DNA from: Ceratopteris richardii
Taxonomy: Eukaryota; Streptophyta; Polypodiopsida; Polypodiales; Pteridaceae
Reading direction: 5' to 3'
Assembly (NCBI GenBank): GCA_020310875.1
Contig: CM035417.1
Location: 102,484,647-102,548,646, forward strand
DNA: 64,000 nucleotides
Position numbers and translations under genes: made by a program. The first letter of the stretch is position 1. Each line of letters begins with the position of its first letter. The notes under the pieces are model-generated. The model saw nothing but the letters and a program-made list of their open reading frames with translations. It was not told the DNA's origin and made no database searches. Shown one piece after another: positions 32,101 through 43,500 of this stretch.

Positions 32101-33300
32101 TAAATGGTTATATTTCAGATGATGTTTTCATGGAGCAACCACAAGGATTCAAAGATGGAAGGTATCCAGATCATGTGTGCAAGCTCAAGAGAGCTTTGTA
32201 TGGTTTGAAGTAGCCCCCAAGGACATGGAATTATAGACTTGTGAAGTTCTCGAAAGAACTTGGATTTCAAGTATCTAAAGCAGATAGTAGCTTGCTTGTC
32301 AAAGCAAGTGATGATGGGTTCATTTATATGTGCATATATGTTGATGACATAATTCTTACAGGTACAGATGAAAAAAGGCATTCAAAGCCTAAAGAAGCAA
32401 ATGGAGAAAGAGTTCAAGATCAGTGATTTGGGAGACTTGTCATATTTCTTGGGCATGGAGATTTCATACACTCAACATGGAGTGTATGTGACTCAAGAAA
32501 GGTATTTGAGAAACTTGTTGATCAAGTTTAAGATGAATGATTGCAGGGTAGCACCTAATCCAATGGAGGTGAATCACAAATTGAGCAGATATGGAGGTGA
32601 GGAGTTCAAGGACATGAAACTATATCAGAGTTTGGTTGGTAGTCTGATCTATGCTACATTAACTAGGCCTGACTTGTCATATGCAGTTGGAGTTTTGTCT
32701 CAATTCATGCATCGTCATAGGAAAGAACATTGGATTGCAGGTCAAAGAGTGTTGAGGTACATTAAGGGTACACTCAAAGAAGGTTTGTATTATGGTTTTA
32801 CATCAGATACAAACATCAAGATATATAGTGATGCAGATTGGGCAGGTAATCCTGATGATAGGAGATCAACTTATGGATACTTGTGTTATGTGGGAGATAA
32901 GTTAATTTCTTGGTGTTCAAAGAAGCAACACACAATTGCTTTATCATCTACAGAAGCAGAGTATAAAGGGATGGCTGAAGCTGCAAAGGAAGTGATATGG
33001 CTTAAGACTCTTATGAAGAGTTTTGACATTATTTAGAGTACACCCACTATTCATGGAGATAACATGAGTTCATTGTATTTAGCTGCTAACCCTGTGTTTC
33101 ATGCCAGGACTAAACATATTGAGATTCAATATCAATTTCTAAGAGAGAAGGTGATGGATAAAGAGATTGAAGTCATACATACTTCAACAAAAGATCAGAT
33201 AGCAGATATGCTAACCAAAAGCTTGGATGGACCAAAGCTACATAGATTCAAAGGCATGGCAGGTATAAAGAAGATAGATAAAACCTCAATTGATGATTGA
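29156..33300 (+). pseudogene. Copia G gag-pol pseudogene
   Basis: Gag (MGDSLQIEKLDRENYPAW; UBN2; zinc knuckle CWICGKTNHLANDC near 29935; Arg/Gly-rich tract) is followed by protease (IDSGCSNHL), integrase (HKRLGHFNERG, VDDATRWITIY, SDGGGEYF, SPQQNGVAER), RT (KWVYKTKRYADG, LDVKNAFLNG, ALYGLK, YVDDIILTG) and RNase H (DADWAGNPDDRRSTYG, STEAEYKG, RTKHIEIQYQF), ending near 33300. In-frame stops are at 29705 (TAA), 29711, 31223, 31829, 32211 and 33034 (all TAG). A short deletion near 32055 removes part of RT, and the frame changes near 32370. Confidence 0.93.
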
Positions 33301-33308
33301 GGGGGAGC
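33299..33308 (+). other. Polypurine tract of element G
   Basis: GAGGGGGAGC immediately before the 3' LTR TGTTGG. Confidence 0.88.
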
Positions 33309-34334
33309 TGTTGGTGCAGGGCAATCAACAATTGAAGTTTTAATGAAGGTTTGGAAGTCAAGGAATGAAGGAAAGTTCAAGTTATGAAGCATGGAGGAAG
33401 TATATATCCAAGAGATAAAGATGTGTATACATATGTACATTATTTTAGAGTCAGATCATCATATACTTTTGTATGGTCATGAGTTTGTAAAAATTTGTCT
33501 ATATATACAAAGAGAATGTTGGGGCAAAGTAGAGAGATTATGTAAGAACAAGCTTGGAAGAGAATTAGATGTTATTAGATACTCTAGAAGTGAATAGACT
33601 CTCTCTCATTACTCAGATGTAAATTTTCTCAGAAATAGAAAATGTTGCACCCGATCTTTCTGAGTATTCTCCTTCTGTGTTGAATCTTTTGTGAAATGCT
33701 TTTGTACAAGTTTAAGCAGATTGACCTCTATACAAATTTTCAGTTTCTAATTGTGATCAGGCTGAGAGAATTGAGTGTAGGAACATCTACATGTGTAAAT
33801 GGAAACATGAGAAGTTGCAGGAGGCGCAAAATTCGATGTTAATGTTTTGGTCAGTTCTCCTTCCACAATGTAAAGTTTTGAGAAAGCAAGCACTCAATCT
33901 TTAAGTTGGAAGGTTAGCTATCTATGGCTAAAAGCATTTTCATAAACGGGTTCTAGATTGAGAGAACCAATTGTTAAAAGTTATAGGTGTCTAAATCAAC
34001 TTCTCAGAAGAGCAGTTTTAGACATAGGTAACTTGTTGAGTTCATTTCCCAAGATATACTGAATCTTTTGGAATGATTCAACTTGGAGAAGGTGCGCAAA
34101 CTGTAGGCGACACCTTGTGCAAAGTTTCATAAAAAACTTTACACAATTGATAAGGTAATGAGAAAGTTATGTGCAGCAGACTTTCTGTGTAGTCATCTCC
34201 TTCATAGATTTTTCAAAATCTTCATAATTAATCATTGATCCTCTAAAATTGGTGAAAGTTTGAGTTACTCTTGTTATAGAAGTGCTCTAATTACAAGAGT
34301 GGCTTGTTCTTTTGGAGATTAACACTCTCCATCA
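33309..34334 (+). repeat. 3' LTR of element G
   Basis: 1026 bp, TGTTGGTGCAGGG to CTCTCCATCA, collinear with 27881-28934. Confidence 0.94.
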
Positions 34335-34580
34335 AATAGATGCATGAGAGATAGAGAGAATAAACGAGATTTCAAGTGTAACGATAAACTATGAGGCTCA
34401 CATACACTAACTTATATATGAATGTCAAATTACAATGTGTGTATATGATACAAACTGACAATATCTATATCTAGGCAGAAATAGGAACTAGATACAAGAG
34501 ATTGTGTGCCTAAGAGGTATGAAGTGTGTGTGTGTGTGAGAATATGGAGAATAAGAACAATTTAGAACTGTTGTACAACA
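34335..34580 (-). repeat. Probable distal segment of the element F LTR
   Basis: Begins with the second aatag copy and continues the sequence broken at 27880. The outer edge is set at TACAACA (34580), a suitable terminus for an LTR beginning TGTTGG, but no partner LTR exists to confirm it. Includes a (GT)n run near 34526-34541. Confidence 0.5.
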
Positions 34581-35027
34581 AACCCAAATTTTGATCAATC
34601 TAAATTAGAAACGAGTGACTTAGCAAGTAAGAACGAAAATAGAGTTGCTACTCACAGTAAATCGACAATGGATGTTGATGATGAGCTGGCAGAATCTCCT
34701 CCAAATAATCACCAAGATGTAGACCACACCTCCTCCAAGTGTATGTGAACACTCCCTCCACGAGGGCCTCCAAGATCTCCTCCTAGCTTGAGAAGATTGA
34801 TCACCTCCTCCAAGTTCTTCTCCAAGAGCCTGAGCTTGTTGAGTGATTGAGTGATGATAAAGAATAAGCCTATGGCCTTCTTGTATAGGTTGTGTACCCT
34901 TATGATAAGAAAAAGCATAAAGCTTGCTAGGCAAGCGATCATCGATACAAAAAAAGCTTTTATCACAAAACTCTCCATCATGTGATCTGTCGCGATCATT
35001 GTAGGAATTGGCACCATCTTTGCTTTT
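34581..35027. other. Unrecognised sequence between F and the SINE-like unit
   Basis: Open frames on the minus strand (34620-35017) have a hydrophobic stretch, but no family was recognised. The CTCCTCCA phrases loosely resemble the start of the element A leader. No call. Confidence 0.35.
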
Positions 35028-35144
35028 AAAAAAATCTATTCTTTAAAAGCTTGTTTTCAATATCGCGTTGCCACGCTGATCCCTACAGGATTCGAACCCG
35101 AGTTGCCCATTTGAGAGGACAACATTCTAGCCACGACGCCACCC
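35028..35144 (-). mobile_element. tRNA-derived SINE-like unit
   Basis: On the minus strand, an A-box-like TGGCTAGAATG (35133-35123) and a perfect B box GGTTCGAATCC (35098-35088) are spaced as in tRNA. An unrelated body and AT-rich tail follow. The acceptor stem does not pair, so it is not a tRNA gene. Short GCTTTT repeats flank it, too short to prove a target duplication. Confidence 0.6.
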
Positions 35145-35195
35145 GCTTTTGTTTCTACAAGGTCTAGAAACTTTACACTAAATGCTATAGAAAGT

Positions 35196-36097
35196 TGTTG
35201 GAAATCGATGTCACATCAATCCAGAATCCATTTAGGGCAGAAACCCTAATTTTGGTACTTAGTAATTTTTGGCACAAAAATGGGTAAAATTTTTATGAGC
35301 CTATCTTGTATAGCTTGAAGAGAGCTTTCCGATGGTATATGACATTCAGTCATCAGAGATCATATTTGGGAGAAAATCCTAACCCTAATTTTCTATTGAT
35401 TTAGGGTTTTGACCTCATATGACAGCTCTCGGCATGAGGATCATAAAAATGTTGTCAGATCATTCATCAGGTAGTCAGAAGTGTGAAAAAGCAGGTCAAG
35501 AAGCTATTTTTAAAGTTAGCTAAAAGCAACTTTAAAATAACTAAAAGCACATTAAAATAAAGCTAAAAACTTGCGATTCACTTTAAAAAAAGGAACGATA
35601 GCTTTATTTTTGGCGATGTAGCTTTTGGGAAGAGATTTTTCGCATGAGATCTTTGGAGCCTATAAAAGAAGGGCTATAGTCACTTTGAAGATTATCCTAC
35701 ACCAATTGCAATGCCAACTTTGGTCCCTCAATAGAGGTGCTCTAGCACACATGGGGCAGCCATGGTGCACTCTAAGAGCATGTTGAGGAGTGGCTATGGA
35801 GTTCTTCTTGGAGAAGAGTGTGCTCACACTCTTGCTTATGGAGAGGACTTACCCATCAGCAGCTTGGTGATGTGGATCAACCATCTACATAATGTATTTG
35901 AAGATTGTCTTCTGCATGAAGATTTCGATGTACTTCAAAGACATTGGATGGTGGTTAACATAAGATTTACATCTTATGTTAAGAATTCAGGTACATATTC
36001 TCTTTATGCACATAGGTACTACTTGGAGCTTATGGAGGCAGTGACATCCATATCAAGAGGAGTCCTATTCAGCATATCTAAAGGAGAATCAGTACAT
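35196..36097 (+). repeat. 5' LTR of element I, segment 1 with probable promoter
   Basis: Contains CCTATAAAAGAAGG (35658-35671), a good TATA-type box, followed by a 112-codon open stretch from ATG 35762 that runs into H. The open stretch has no recognised similarity and probably lies in the R/U5 part. It ends with tacat, the H target duplication. Confidence 0.6.
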
Positions 36098-36722
36098 TGT
36101 CACTCTAGCACAATGGTGAGTACCAACGTGAGGAGATACACCTCATAAATGTCAATCCGTGGAGACGTGAGGACCGGTATGAAGACCATGAGCAAGTGAT
36201 GGCACAAGTGCGTGAGTGAAAGCACACAAGCATGCACACACATACACACACGCGCACAAAGTAAGAGCAAGGAGTGGAACAATGGAAGATCTTCGATTAT
36301 ACAAGAGCTCTCTTACAAAGCTGAAATCTACAACAAGCTAACCTCAAAAATGAGCCCTCCAAACCCTTTTTATAGTTTTTGAGTGGTTTTGGCCCTGTCC
36401 AGACCTAGTGTCCGGCCTAGTTAAAAAATAGGTTCCAGGGCTTATGTGGGGCTCAAACGGAGTCTAAAAATTATGAAACTTGGTAGGATGGTAGTTCTAA
36501 TACTCCTCAAGCTCGAGAACTCCTCGGCTTGAACAAAATGGAGTTACAAAAATGGAAAATGGTATTTACAATGGTTTTTAGTGATAATAATCACTATTTT
36601 TATAGGGATTTCATCTGAAAATTTGACAGGTGCTTCTTGGAGCTCCCTACTTGCTCCTTCTTCTTGTGTGTCCACTTCCTTGATGCGCTTCCATCCTTTG
36701 TCCTTGACCTTGAGCTTCAACA
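36098..36722 (-). repeat. 3' LTR of element H
   Basis: 625 bp, TGTCACTCTAGCACAATGG to GAGCTTCAACA on the plus strand; contains the CCTTTTTATAG box also seen in the 5' copy. Confidence 0.96.
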
Positions 36723-36736
36723 CTCCCCCCCCTCTT
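36723..36736 (-). other. Polypurine tract of element H
   Basis: AAGAGGGGGGGGAG on the minus strand, abutting the 3' LTR TGTTGAAGC. Confidence 0.9.
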
Positions 36737-37722
36737 GAGTCTGTCGTCCCTGACAGACCCTTGTTGTCGTGGTTGTTCCATGTAGTACATTGAGAGGTAG
36801 TGTCCTTTACGTCCAACAAGAGCGATCCATTTTCCCAATGTAGCTTGGTCGTTTGTCCGGTTCTTTACTTTGCCATTGCTAGATCTTGCAGTTTGTAGTT
36901 CCTTTGTATTTACCTCTTCCTTGTATTCCATCTGGATGGTGCATTTGTGAGCTGTCCAAAACTACTAGTTGCCCAAAGGAGGTGATCAATGTTGATGATG
37001 AGAAACTCTCGATCGTGGATGGCTTCTTTGCTCTTGTAGTGGTCACCCTGATGTCCTCTGATTCTTCCAAAGATGGCTTTCATAGTTTTCATGCCAAGTA
37101 CTTGTAACCCATACTGTATGATGGGTAAGTGCATTAGTGCATGGGTTGAACAAAATATGTGCCTTGTGCATGGCCTTGTAATGTGGCCCTATGTATGCGT
37201 ACTTGGAAAATGCATGGGAAGAAGTATGGTGCAAGAAATGGGGTCTTGAGCTAAGTGCTCAAGGGTATTCTGACGAAGAGGTTTCCTAATCTATCAGGGT
37301 TATAGTGTTGTTGAAGCATACATGTCTGATCATGATGAAAGGTCTGTTGATCTTCATCTCGTCGTGTTGTACTTCCATCATGGTATTTGACCATCAGCTT
37401 GTCCTTTTTGTTGATGGATGTCCTTGCTGAAAGTTCGCTGATGAGCATTTTCAAGCACATAGTCCTCTTCTTTGCTTTTTTTTCTTTTTTTTTTGGTTGT
37501 TGCACACGATGGCATCAAACAAGAAGAAAGAGGTTAGTATCAATAACATATTTTACATGTGAAAATTGTGTTTCATGTGCCTGGGAATTTCAATTGTGTC
37601 GATGCACGGCCGTGTAATGTGGCCCTATCTTGATGCATACTTTGGAAATGCATGACCTCAATGGTGCGAAAGACAAGGTTATGCCAAAGGCACATGGTTG
37701 CTGCACGTCGAGGCTTCTGATG
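36737..37722 (-). other. 3' untranslated region of element H
   Basis: Just under 1 kb between the Pol stop and the polypurine tract. Holds an imperfect direct repeat: TGTAATGTGGCCCTAT with flanks occurs near 37177 and 37613, and the partner TTGGAAAATGCATG/TTGGAAATGCATG follows each. No env-like gene was recognised. Confidence 0.6.
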
Positions 37723-40575
37723 TTACTTGCATAGTTGATGCATTCTTTGTTTGGAGGTGTCGATTGGATCTTGAAATGATGTAATCCTCCTAATTGGAAC
37801 CCATTTCAGAATAGTATTTGGCCCTGTAGAGGTCACCTCATGCCACTTCATCTTTGGATGCTTTCCAAACTTTGGTAACCAGTGTGGTTGGCCCTTTGGT
37901 TCTGTGGATGTTGCTTGTGCTTTTGGCTTCCAAACCCATATCCTGGGTGATTGCCTGCTTATTTTTGTAGAAGGGTTGAATTTATCTTCTTTTGGTCTTT
38001 GTGCTCTGTTCTTACCCTTTGCTTTCCTTGGCTTCTTTGTTGAGGCCTTTTGCATGGTGGGGAGCATAGGCCTTTGTACGTGTAAGAGCTTCTTGGGTAC
38101 CCACATCTGTAATCGCCCGTGTTGAGCTGTAGCTAATTTTTTAGGCACCCAAATTTGTACCTGATTGTGGTCGGCCTTCATTGATAGCTTCGATACCCAA
38201 ATTTGTTGGATTCTTCGTGCTTGAGCCTGTCGTAGGTGCTTGGTCCTTCTGTTGTCATGGTCGATCTGGTTGGGTGGAAGTCTTTGAGGCAACATCGATG
38301 GTTGTACTCCTTTCTTTACCCAGATCTGTGTCATGCCCAACACTTCTTTCTTCTTGAAGGCTCTTTGTCTATTTGATAGACTGGCTGTCTTGCACTGTTT
38401 TGCTTGCTTCTGAGGTTGAACTACTGTGGATGCTTTACTCTTTGAAAAAAAAGAAGAAGGTTCATCTTGCCTTTGCGACTGTCCCTCCGTGATTGCGTCC
38501 GTCTGGATCATAGAGCTTTTGACATCTACAACATCTTGTTCGAGAAGATTAGCCTTAGAGGAACAAAGAGAGTGTGTGGTGTCAGTGTCAGTGGGCATGC
38601 GATTCTCCAATTCTAATGTAATGCATTGTTCATATACCCAAACTTGAAGAAGTTGACTTCTTAGGTTCAAGTTGACAGCATGGTCGTAAATCCAATCTTG
38701 ACCCAAGACAAGTGGCTCTGTGAGGTCCTCATCATGACACACTAGCATTTTGACTTTTATTGGAACATCTTGAAGGTAGATGGGAAGTTCCACCTCTCCC
38801 AAACAAGGGGTTTCCACGCCTCCTAAACCTATGAGATAGGCTTCTATGGGCTCGATGTTCAATTGCAGGTCTTGGTAGTATGAAAGTCTAACTGCACTAG
38901 TTGCTGCTCCTAAGTCAACCAATGCTCTCACAGTCCTTACACTCTTTCCTTGTCCTACCTCTATAGTCACAAAGGGCCGTCGATCAATTATTCGAGAAGT
39001 AGTTATGCCCGATTTTTGGCACATGTCCATGTGATATTTTGGAGCTTTTGTGTTGACATCTAGGCCTAGCCGTCGTAACTTAATTCTTCTGATGCGCTCT
39101 CTAGCCTCTGCTTGTGCTTCTTCTCTAACCCTTAACTCCTCTTCTTTTCGCTTCTTAGCAGTAATGAGTCTCATGAGCATTTCCTCTGTAAGAGGTTCTT
39201 GATATAACTTGACTCGACAACCACTTATATAGTTCGGTAAGATATCACCTTCTAAAGTGGCCAATTGAACTGCACCACTAGTGGAGAGTCTATTAATGAT
39301 CATGGGTCCATATCCTCGTTTCTCCAATTTGTGGGCATGTTGCTTTAGCATATAAACCAGCACCAGATCTCCTTCTTTCAACCCTTTGTCCTTCACATGG
39401 GCATCAAAGTATGCCTTTTGCCGTTTCTTTGCAGCATAGATGCCTGTTGCTGCTCGTAGCCTCGTGTCACCTAAACGTTCTAGATCAAAGATCCTAGAGG
39501 ACAACTCATGTCCATTCCACTCATGCTCTTGTGCTACTCTTAAAGCTGGGATTAGGAAATCTAATGGTAGCACAGCATTCTGTCCGAAGACCATCTGAAA
39601 TGGGGTGGCATTGAGTACCGTTTTGTAGGCAACTCGGTATGCCCAAACAACATGATGAAGCTGTTTGTCCCAATCAGAGCGTTTATTATTCACCAGTTTT
39701 GTCAAGACATTACATAGGATCTTATTCGTGCTCTCGGCCTGTCCGTTGGCTTGTGGGTGATAAGGGGCAGACTTCTTGTGTATCACCATGAATTCTTGAA
39801 GGAGGTTTTCAATGACTTCGTTCAAGAAGTGTGTGCCTCTATCACTAACCAACTCTATTGGCAGTCCATATCTCGTGAATACATTCTCGAATAAGAACTT
39901 AGCGGTCGTTTGAGCATCATTCTTTGTTGTGGCTTTTACTTCTACCCACTTTGTAAGGTAATCTGTGGCTACAATAATGTACTCAGCATGGGAGTTTCTA
40001 GCTGGGGGGTTGATGGGACCTACAAAGTCTATACCCCACTTTGAAAATGCACGTCCTCCCATCATTGGCCTTAAAGGCATCTCATCTTTTCGTATCGGAT
40101 ATTGTGCACATTGGCATGTGTCACATTTCTTCACATAGGTATGTGCATCCATATGAAGAGTGGGCCACCAAAGTCCTGAGAATAGAATGGTCTTGATTAC
40201 TCGATCAGGCCCAAAGTGTCCACCTGCAACACCACTATGTGCAGTTTCTAAGACCTTCAAATAATCTGATTCATGAATGCACAATCTTAGATAACCATCT
40301 TTGCCTCTCCGATATAGGTTGTCTCTTACTAAGGCATAGTCCTGAGCCTCTTGCTCCATGCTTCGTTGTCTTGTTAGACTAGCCTCACTGGGTAGTGTTC
40401 CCGATCTCATAAATTCGACCAATGGAGCACTCCAATCTGGGATTAACGATATGTGATAAAGAGTGGCATGCTCCACTGGGGGCCTCTTCTGGCACACTGG
40501 ACAATTTTGGACCCACTCCTGTATTTCTTTGTCCATGCTAGGCCAATACACTCCTAAACGTTTTAGATTCTGCAA
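37723..40575 (-). CDS. H Pol, C-terminal part: integrase, second retropepsin-like domain, IWVPKK repeat tail
   Basis: 950-residue open frame. It contains the CPVCQ end of a first zinc module (25-29), then a full second HHCC module (H113, H120, C151, C154) and the integrase D,D-35-E core: D183 in GIDFVGP, D245 in VSDRGTHF, E281 in NGQAEST. A charged helix lies at about 460-505. A retropepsin-like domain follows at about 533-650, with ALVDLGAATSAV (D554) and LVLGQDWI. The tail is basic and repeats a Trp motif: IWVKK 751, IWVSK 792, IWVPKK 808, MWVPKK 824, IWVWK 889, KWVPI 924. No chromodomain is seen. It joins 40591-43737 in the same frame across a TAA. Confidence 0.9.
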   Translation of the reverse strand: MQNLKRLGVYWPSMDKEIQEWVQNCPVCQKRPPVEHATLYHISLIPDWSAPLVEFMRSGTLPSEASLTRQRSMEQEAQDYALVRDNLYRRGKDGYLRLCIHESDYLKVLETAHSGVAGGHFGPDRVIKTILFSGLWWPTLHMDAHTYVKKCDTCQCAQYPIRKDEMPLRPMMGGRAFSKWGIDFVGPINPPARNSHAEYIIVATDYLTKWVEVKATTKNDAQTTAKFLFENVFTRYGLPIELVSDRGTHFLNEVIENLLQEFMVIHKKSAPYHPQANGQAESTNKILCNVLTKLVNNKRSDWDKQLHHVVWAYRVAYKTVLNATPFQMVFGQNAVLPLDFLIPALRVAQEHEWNGHELSSRIFDLERLGDTRLRAATGIYAAKKRQKAYFDAHVKDKGLKEGDLVLVYMLKQHAHKLEKRGYGPMIINRLSTSGAVQLATLEGDILPNYISGCRVKLYQEPLTEEMLMRLITAKKRKEEELRVREEAQAEARERIRRIKLRRLGLDVNTKAPKYHMDMCQKSGITTSRIIDRRPFVTIEVGQGKSVRTVRALVDLGAATSAVRLSYYQDLQLNIEPIEAYLIGLGGVETPCLGEVELPIYLQDVPIKVKMLVCHDEDLTEPLVLGQDWIYDHAVNLNLRSQLLQVWVYEQCITLELENRMPTDTDTTHSLCSSKANLLEQDVVDVKSSMIQTDAITEGQSQRQDEPSSFFSKSKASTVVQPQKQAKQCKTASLSNRQRAFKKKEVLGMTQIWVKKGVQPSMLPQRLPPNQIDHDNRRTKHLRQAQARRIQQIWVSKLSMKADHNQVQIWVPKKLATAQHGRLQMWVPKKLLHVQRPMLPTMQKASTKKPRKAKGKNRAQRPKEDKFNPSTKISRQSPRIWVWKPKAQATSTEPKGQPHWLPKFGKHPKMKWHEVTSTGPNTILKWVPIRRITSFQDPIDTSKQRMHQLCK

Positions 40576-40590
40576 TGTTCGTTGTTTAGA

Positions 40591-43500
40591 TTAGTGATTT
40601 CCTAGCAGTCCCTCATGGGCTTGTTGCAACCAACTAGTATGTTCATCGTCCTCAACACAACAAGCTAGTACACCCTCTGTATCTTGTTTGTACATGCTTC
40701 CGGCCAATATTTGATACTTTTGTGATCTTACAATTTCTTCTTTGCTTGTTTTTACGTTCTTATTTGCAGGTCCGAAGGTTAGGACAGGTACCAACTTATT
40801 TGCCCATTTAGGAACAACTTCTAAATTGAACAAATAAGCATCTGGTAGCTCATCCGACACTCCTTGCGGTGGCTCTCCTAAAGTGATGCGAGAAAGATGG
40901 TCCGCCCTAAGGTGGGTCCTTCCTTTCCTGACAACAACTTCAAAGTCGTATTCCATTAGTAAGAGGAACCATCTTACTAAGCAGCCTGTATTGCAAGGTT
41001 TATTGACCAAATATAGTAAAGCTTGATGATCGGTGAAAAACTTAAACTTATTGGCCAATAGATAGTGTCTAAACTTCTTCACGGCATATACCATGCCTAA
41101 GCCTTCTCTCTCCGTTGTGGTGTAATTTCGTTCAGCTGCATTTAATTGCCTACTAGCATATGCTATCGGCAAATCTAGGTTTCCCTCACCTGTGGGTTGT
41201 GCTAGCACACATCCTATTGCATGATTGGATGCATCCACATGGACATGGAATGGTTTACTCCAATCAGGAGTGGTCAGTATTGGTGCTGAGCACAAGCGTC
41301 TTTTTAGCTCGATGAAGGATTTTTCACATTCATCGTTCCACTCAAAATTTGTCAACAATCCATAAAGAGGTTTAGCTATGATGGCATACATGTGGATAAA
41401 CCTACGGTAATATCCACAATTGCCCATAAAGGCTTGTACCTCTTTAACATTCCTTGGCCTGGGCAGCTCTGCTATTGCTCTTACTTTGTCCTCATCTGTT
41501 GAAATTCCATTCTTAGAAACAATGTGACCTAAGATTTTACCTTGTCGTACCATGAACACACACTTCTCTGGGTTCAGACAAACTCGATATTCTCTACACT
41601 TGCTGAAGATTTGTTTGAGCTCAGGGATGTGGTATCTTCTCTGTTGGGAATGCGCACATAAATCATCCACATATACTTCTAAGCTCTTCCGCAAGAACTC
41701 TTTGAAGACATGACACATGAGCCTCTGGAATGTTGCAGGTGCATTGGTGAGCCCAAATGGCATCACACGAAATGCAAAGATTCCCCACTCGGTGGCAAAA
41801 GCTGTTTTGTGTTGATCTTCAGGAGCAATGGCCACTTGGTTGTAACCTGAAAATCCATCAAGGAAACTATAAACTTCCTTGCCTGCAACACGCTCCAATA
41901 AATGTTCGGTGATTGGAAGTGGATAACTATCTCGAATGGTAGCAGCATTAACTTTTTTAAGGTTAATACACACGCGCAATTTTCCATTCTTCTTGGGCAC
42001 CACTACAATGGGGGACACCCATTCAGTATGCTCAATCTCATAGATGAATCCAGCTTCAATCAGCCTGTCAATTTCTTCTTTTATTTTAGCAGCATAAGTG
42101 TCATTATATGTGTAGGGCTTTTGTTTGGTGGGCTTGGCATCAGCGGTCATTGGGATCGTATGAGAGCAAATTTTTGGATCTACTCCCTTCAAGTCTCTAT
42201 AGTGCCATGCGAACACATCCCTATATTCCCTTAATAGAGCTACAAGCTCTGCTTCTTCTTTTGCACTTAGGTCATCTCCTATGTACGTACATCGCTCTTC
42301 GTTCCCTTCAATGGTCACTACAATTTTTTTGGTCTTTTCTTTATTGTCATATGCTTCTCCTATAATGGCCTCTCTCTTAGGCATTCGTACCAGAATTTTT
42401 TGGTCTTCCACTTCATATTTCTTGAAGTTTTCTGGTACTTCAAACAATGATTCCTCCTCTTCTTGTTTCACTGCTTTTCTTTTCATTTTCTTTTTACTAC
42501 CTTCACTTCCTTCCTTTGAATTTATCGTTTTAATACTTGTGAGGGGTTCTTCTTCTTTTTGAGTCAATACTCCTACATCTTCTAGATAGTGCTCCTCTGA
42601 GACGAAGCAGCTATCCATCACAATGGACTCTAGATCATCGTCATTCTCTTCTTCTTCTATGACATCACTAAGATCACATTCTTCCAACAAGGGCTGACAC
42701 ATGAACACTGAGATATCATAACCCTCCTCATCACAATGAGGTGTCCATTGTTCTTTGTTGACCGCAATGTCCATGGTAGCTAAGATTTCTGCCCAGCCAT
42801 GAGGCTCAAATTCCTCATCTGGAAAAATCATCGGTGTATAGGCTGGGTCTGTGATTGGTCTATCTCCTGGGGGAGTTCCATCTTCTCTTTCTTTTAGACG
42901 CTTTTCCTCTTCCTTTGCGACCTTGCACATCCACAAGTGAGTATCTTCATGCAGCCAGGATGGATCAGGTGAACTCCCAGAATGCACAGAGATAGAATCT
43001 TCTTTCGCTTTGTGGATAGGATTCCACTGTAGGGGTGGTACATCTCTGAAGGTGTAATCCTTCAAATTGACCTTGGTGGTGACCCCTAAGTGCTGTAAGT
43101 ACAAGGAGTTGGTTCCCCAATCCTGTACTATTTGCAATTGTCGTAGGAAGGGTCTTCCTAGGATCATCTCGTAGACATTATTTTTTTCAAAGTCACATAT
43201 AGCAAATGTATGTTCAAACTCTACACCACAAGTGGTTAGAGTTATCCCTTCGAGCAATCCTAGAGGTCTTTCAAAATGAACATCTGCCATTTGAAGCTTC
43301 ATTCTAGTTGGTCTTAATGTGGGTTTGCCCCATCGCTTCCACAAGGAAGTGGTTGCAATAGCAAATCCAACACCTGAATCTACGATTGCTTTGGTTGTGT
43401 AACCTTGATAGGTGATTGGAAGATACGTATTACCTTCTTCACCTTCACTCATGTCTCCTATCTTGTCTAGAGGTATCTCTGGTACTTTCTGCTTAGAGCC

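Larger units (their letters stand above)
27881..34334 (+). mobile_element. Element G: full-length but nonsense-riddled Ty1/copia
   Basis: 6454 bp with LTRs of 1054 and 1026 bp, primer site, gag-pol and polypurine tract, flanked by aatag (27876-27880 and 34335-34339). It inserted into the LTR of F. The gag-pol frame is continuous from 29156 to about 32050 apart from stops, then shows a small deletion and frame changes. LTRs differ at many sites, so it is older than C, D and H. Confidence 0.95.

Noticed and set aside
35088..35145. Possible tRNA gene
   Set aside because: The B box is perfect but the acceptor and D stems do not pair, and the flanking body is SINE-like.
35762..36148. 128-codon open frame as a host gene disrupted by H
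   Set aside because: It lies in the LTR of element I downstream of its TATA box, crosses the H boundary at 36098, and shows no recognisable domain.
36737..37722. Env-like gene between Pol and the 3' LTR of H
   Set aside because: No long frame, signal peptide or transmembrane pattern. Only short frames and a direct repeat.
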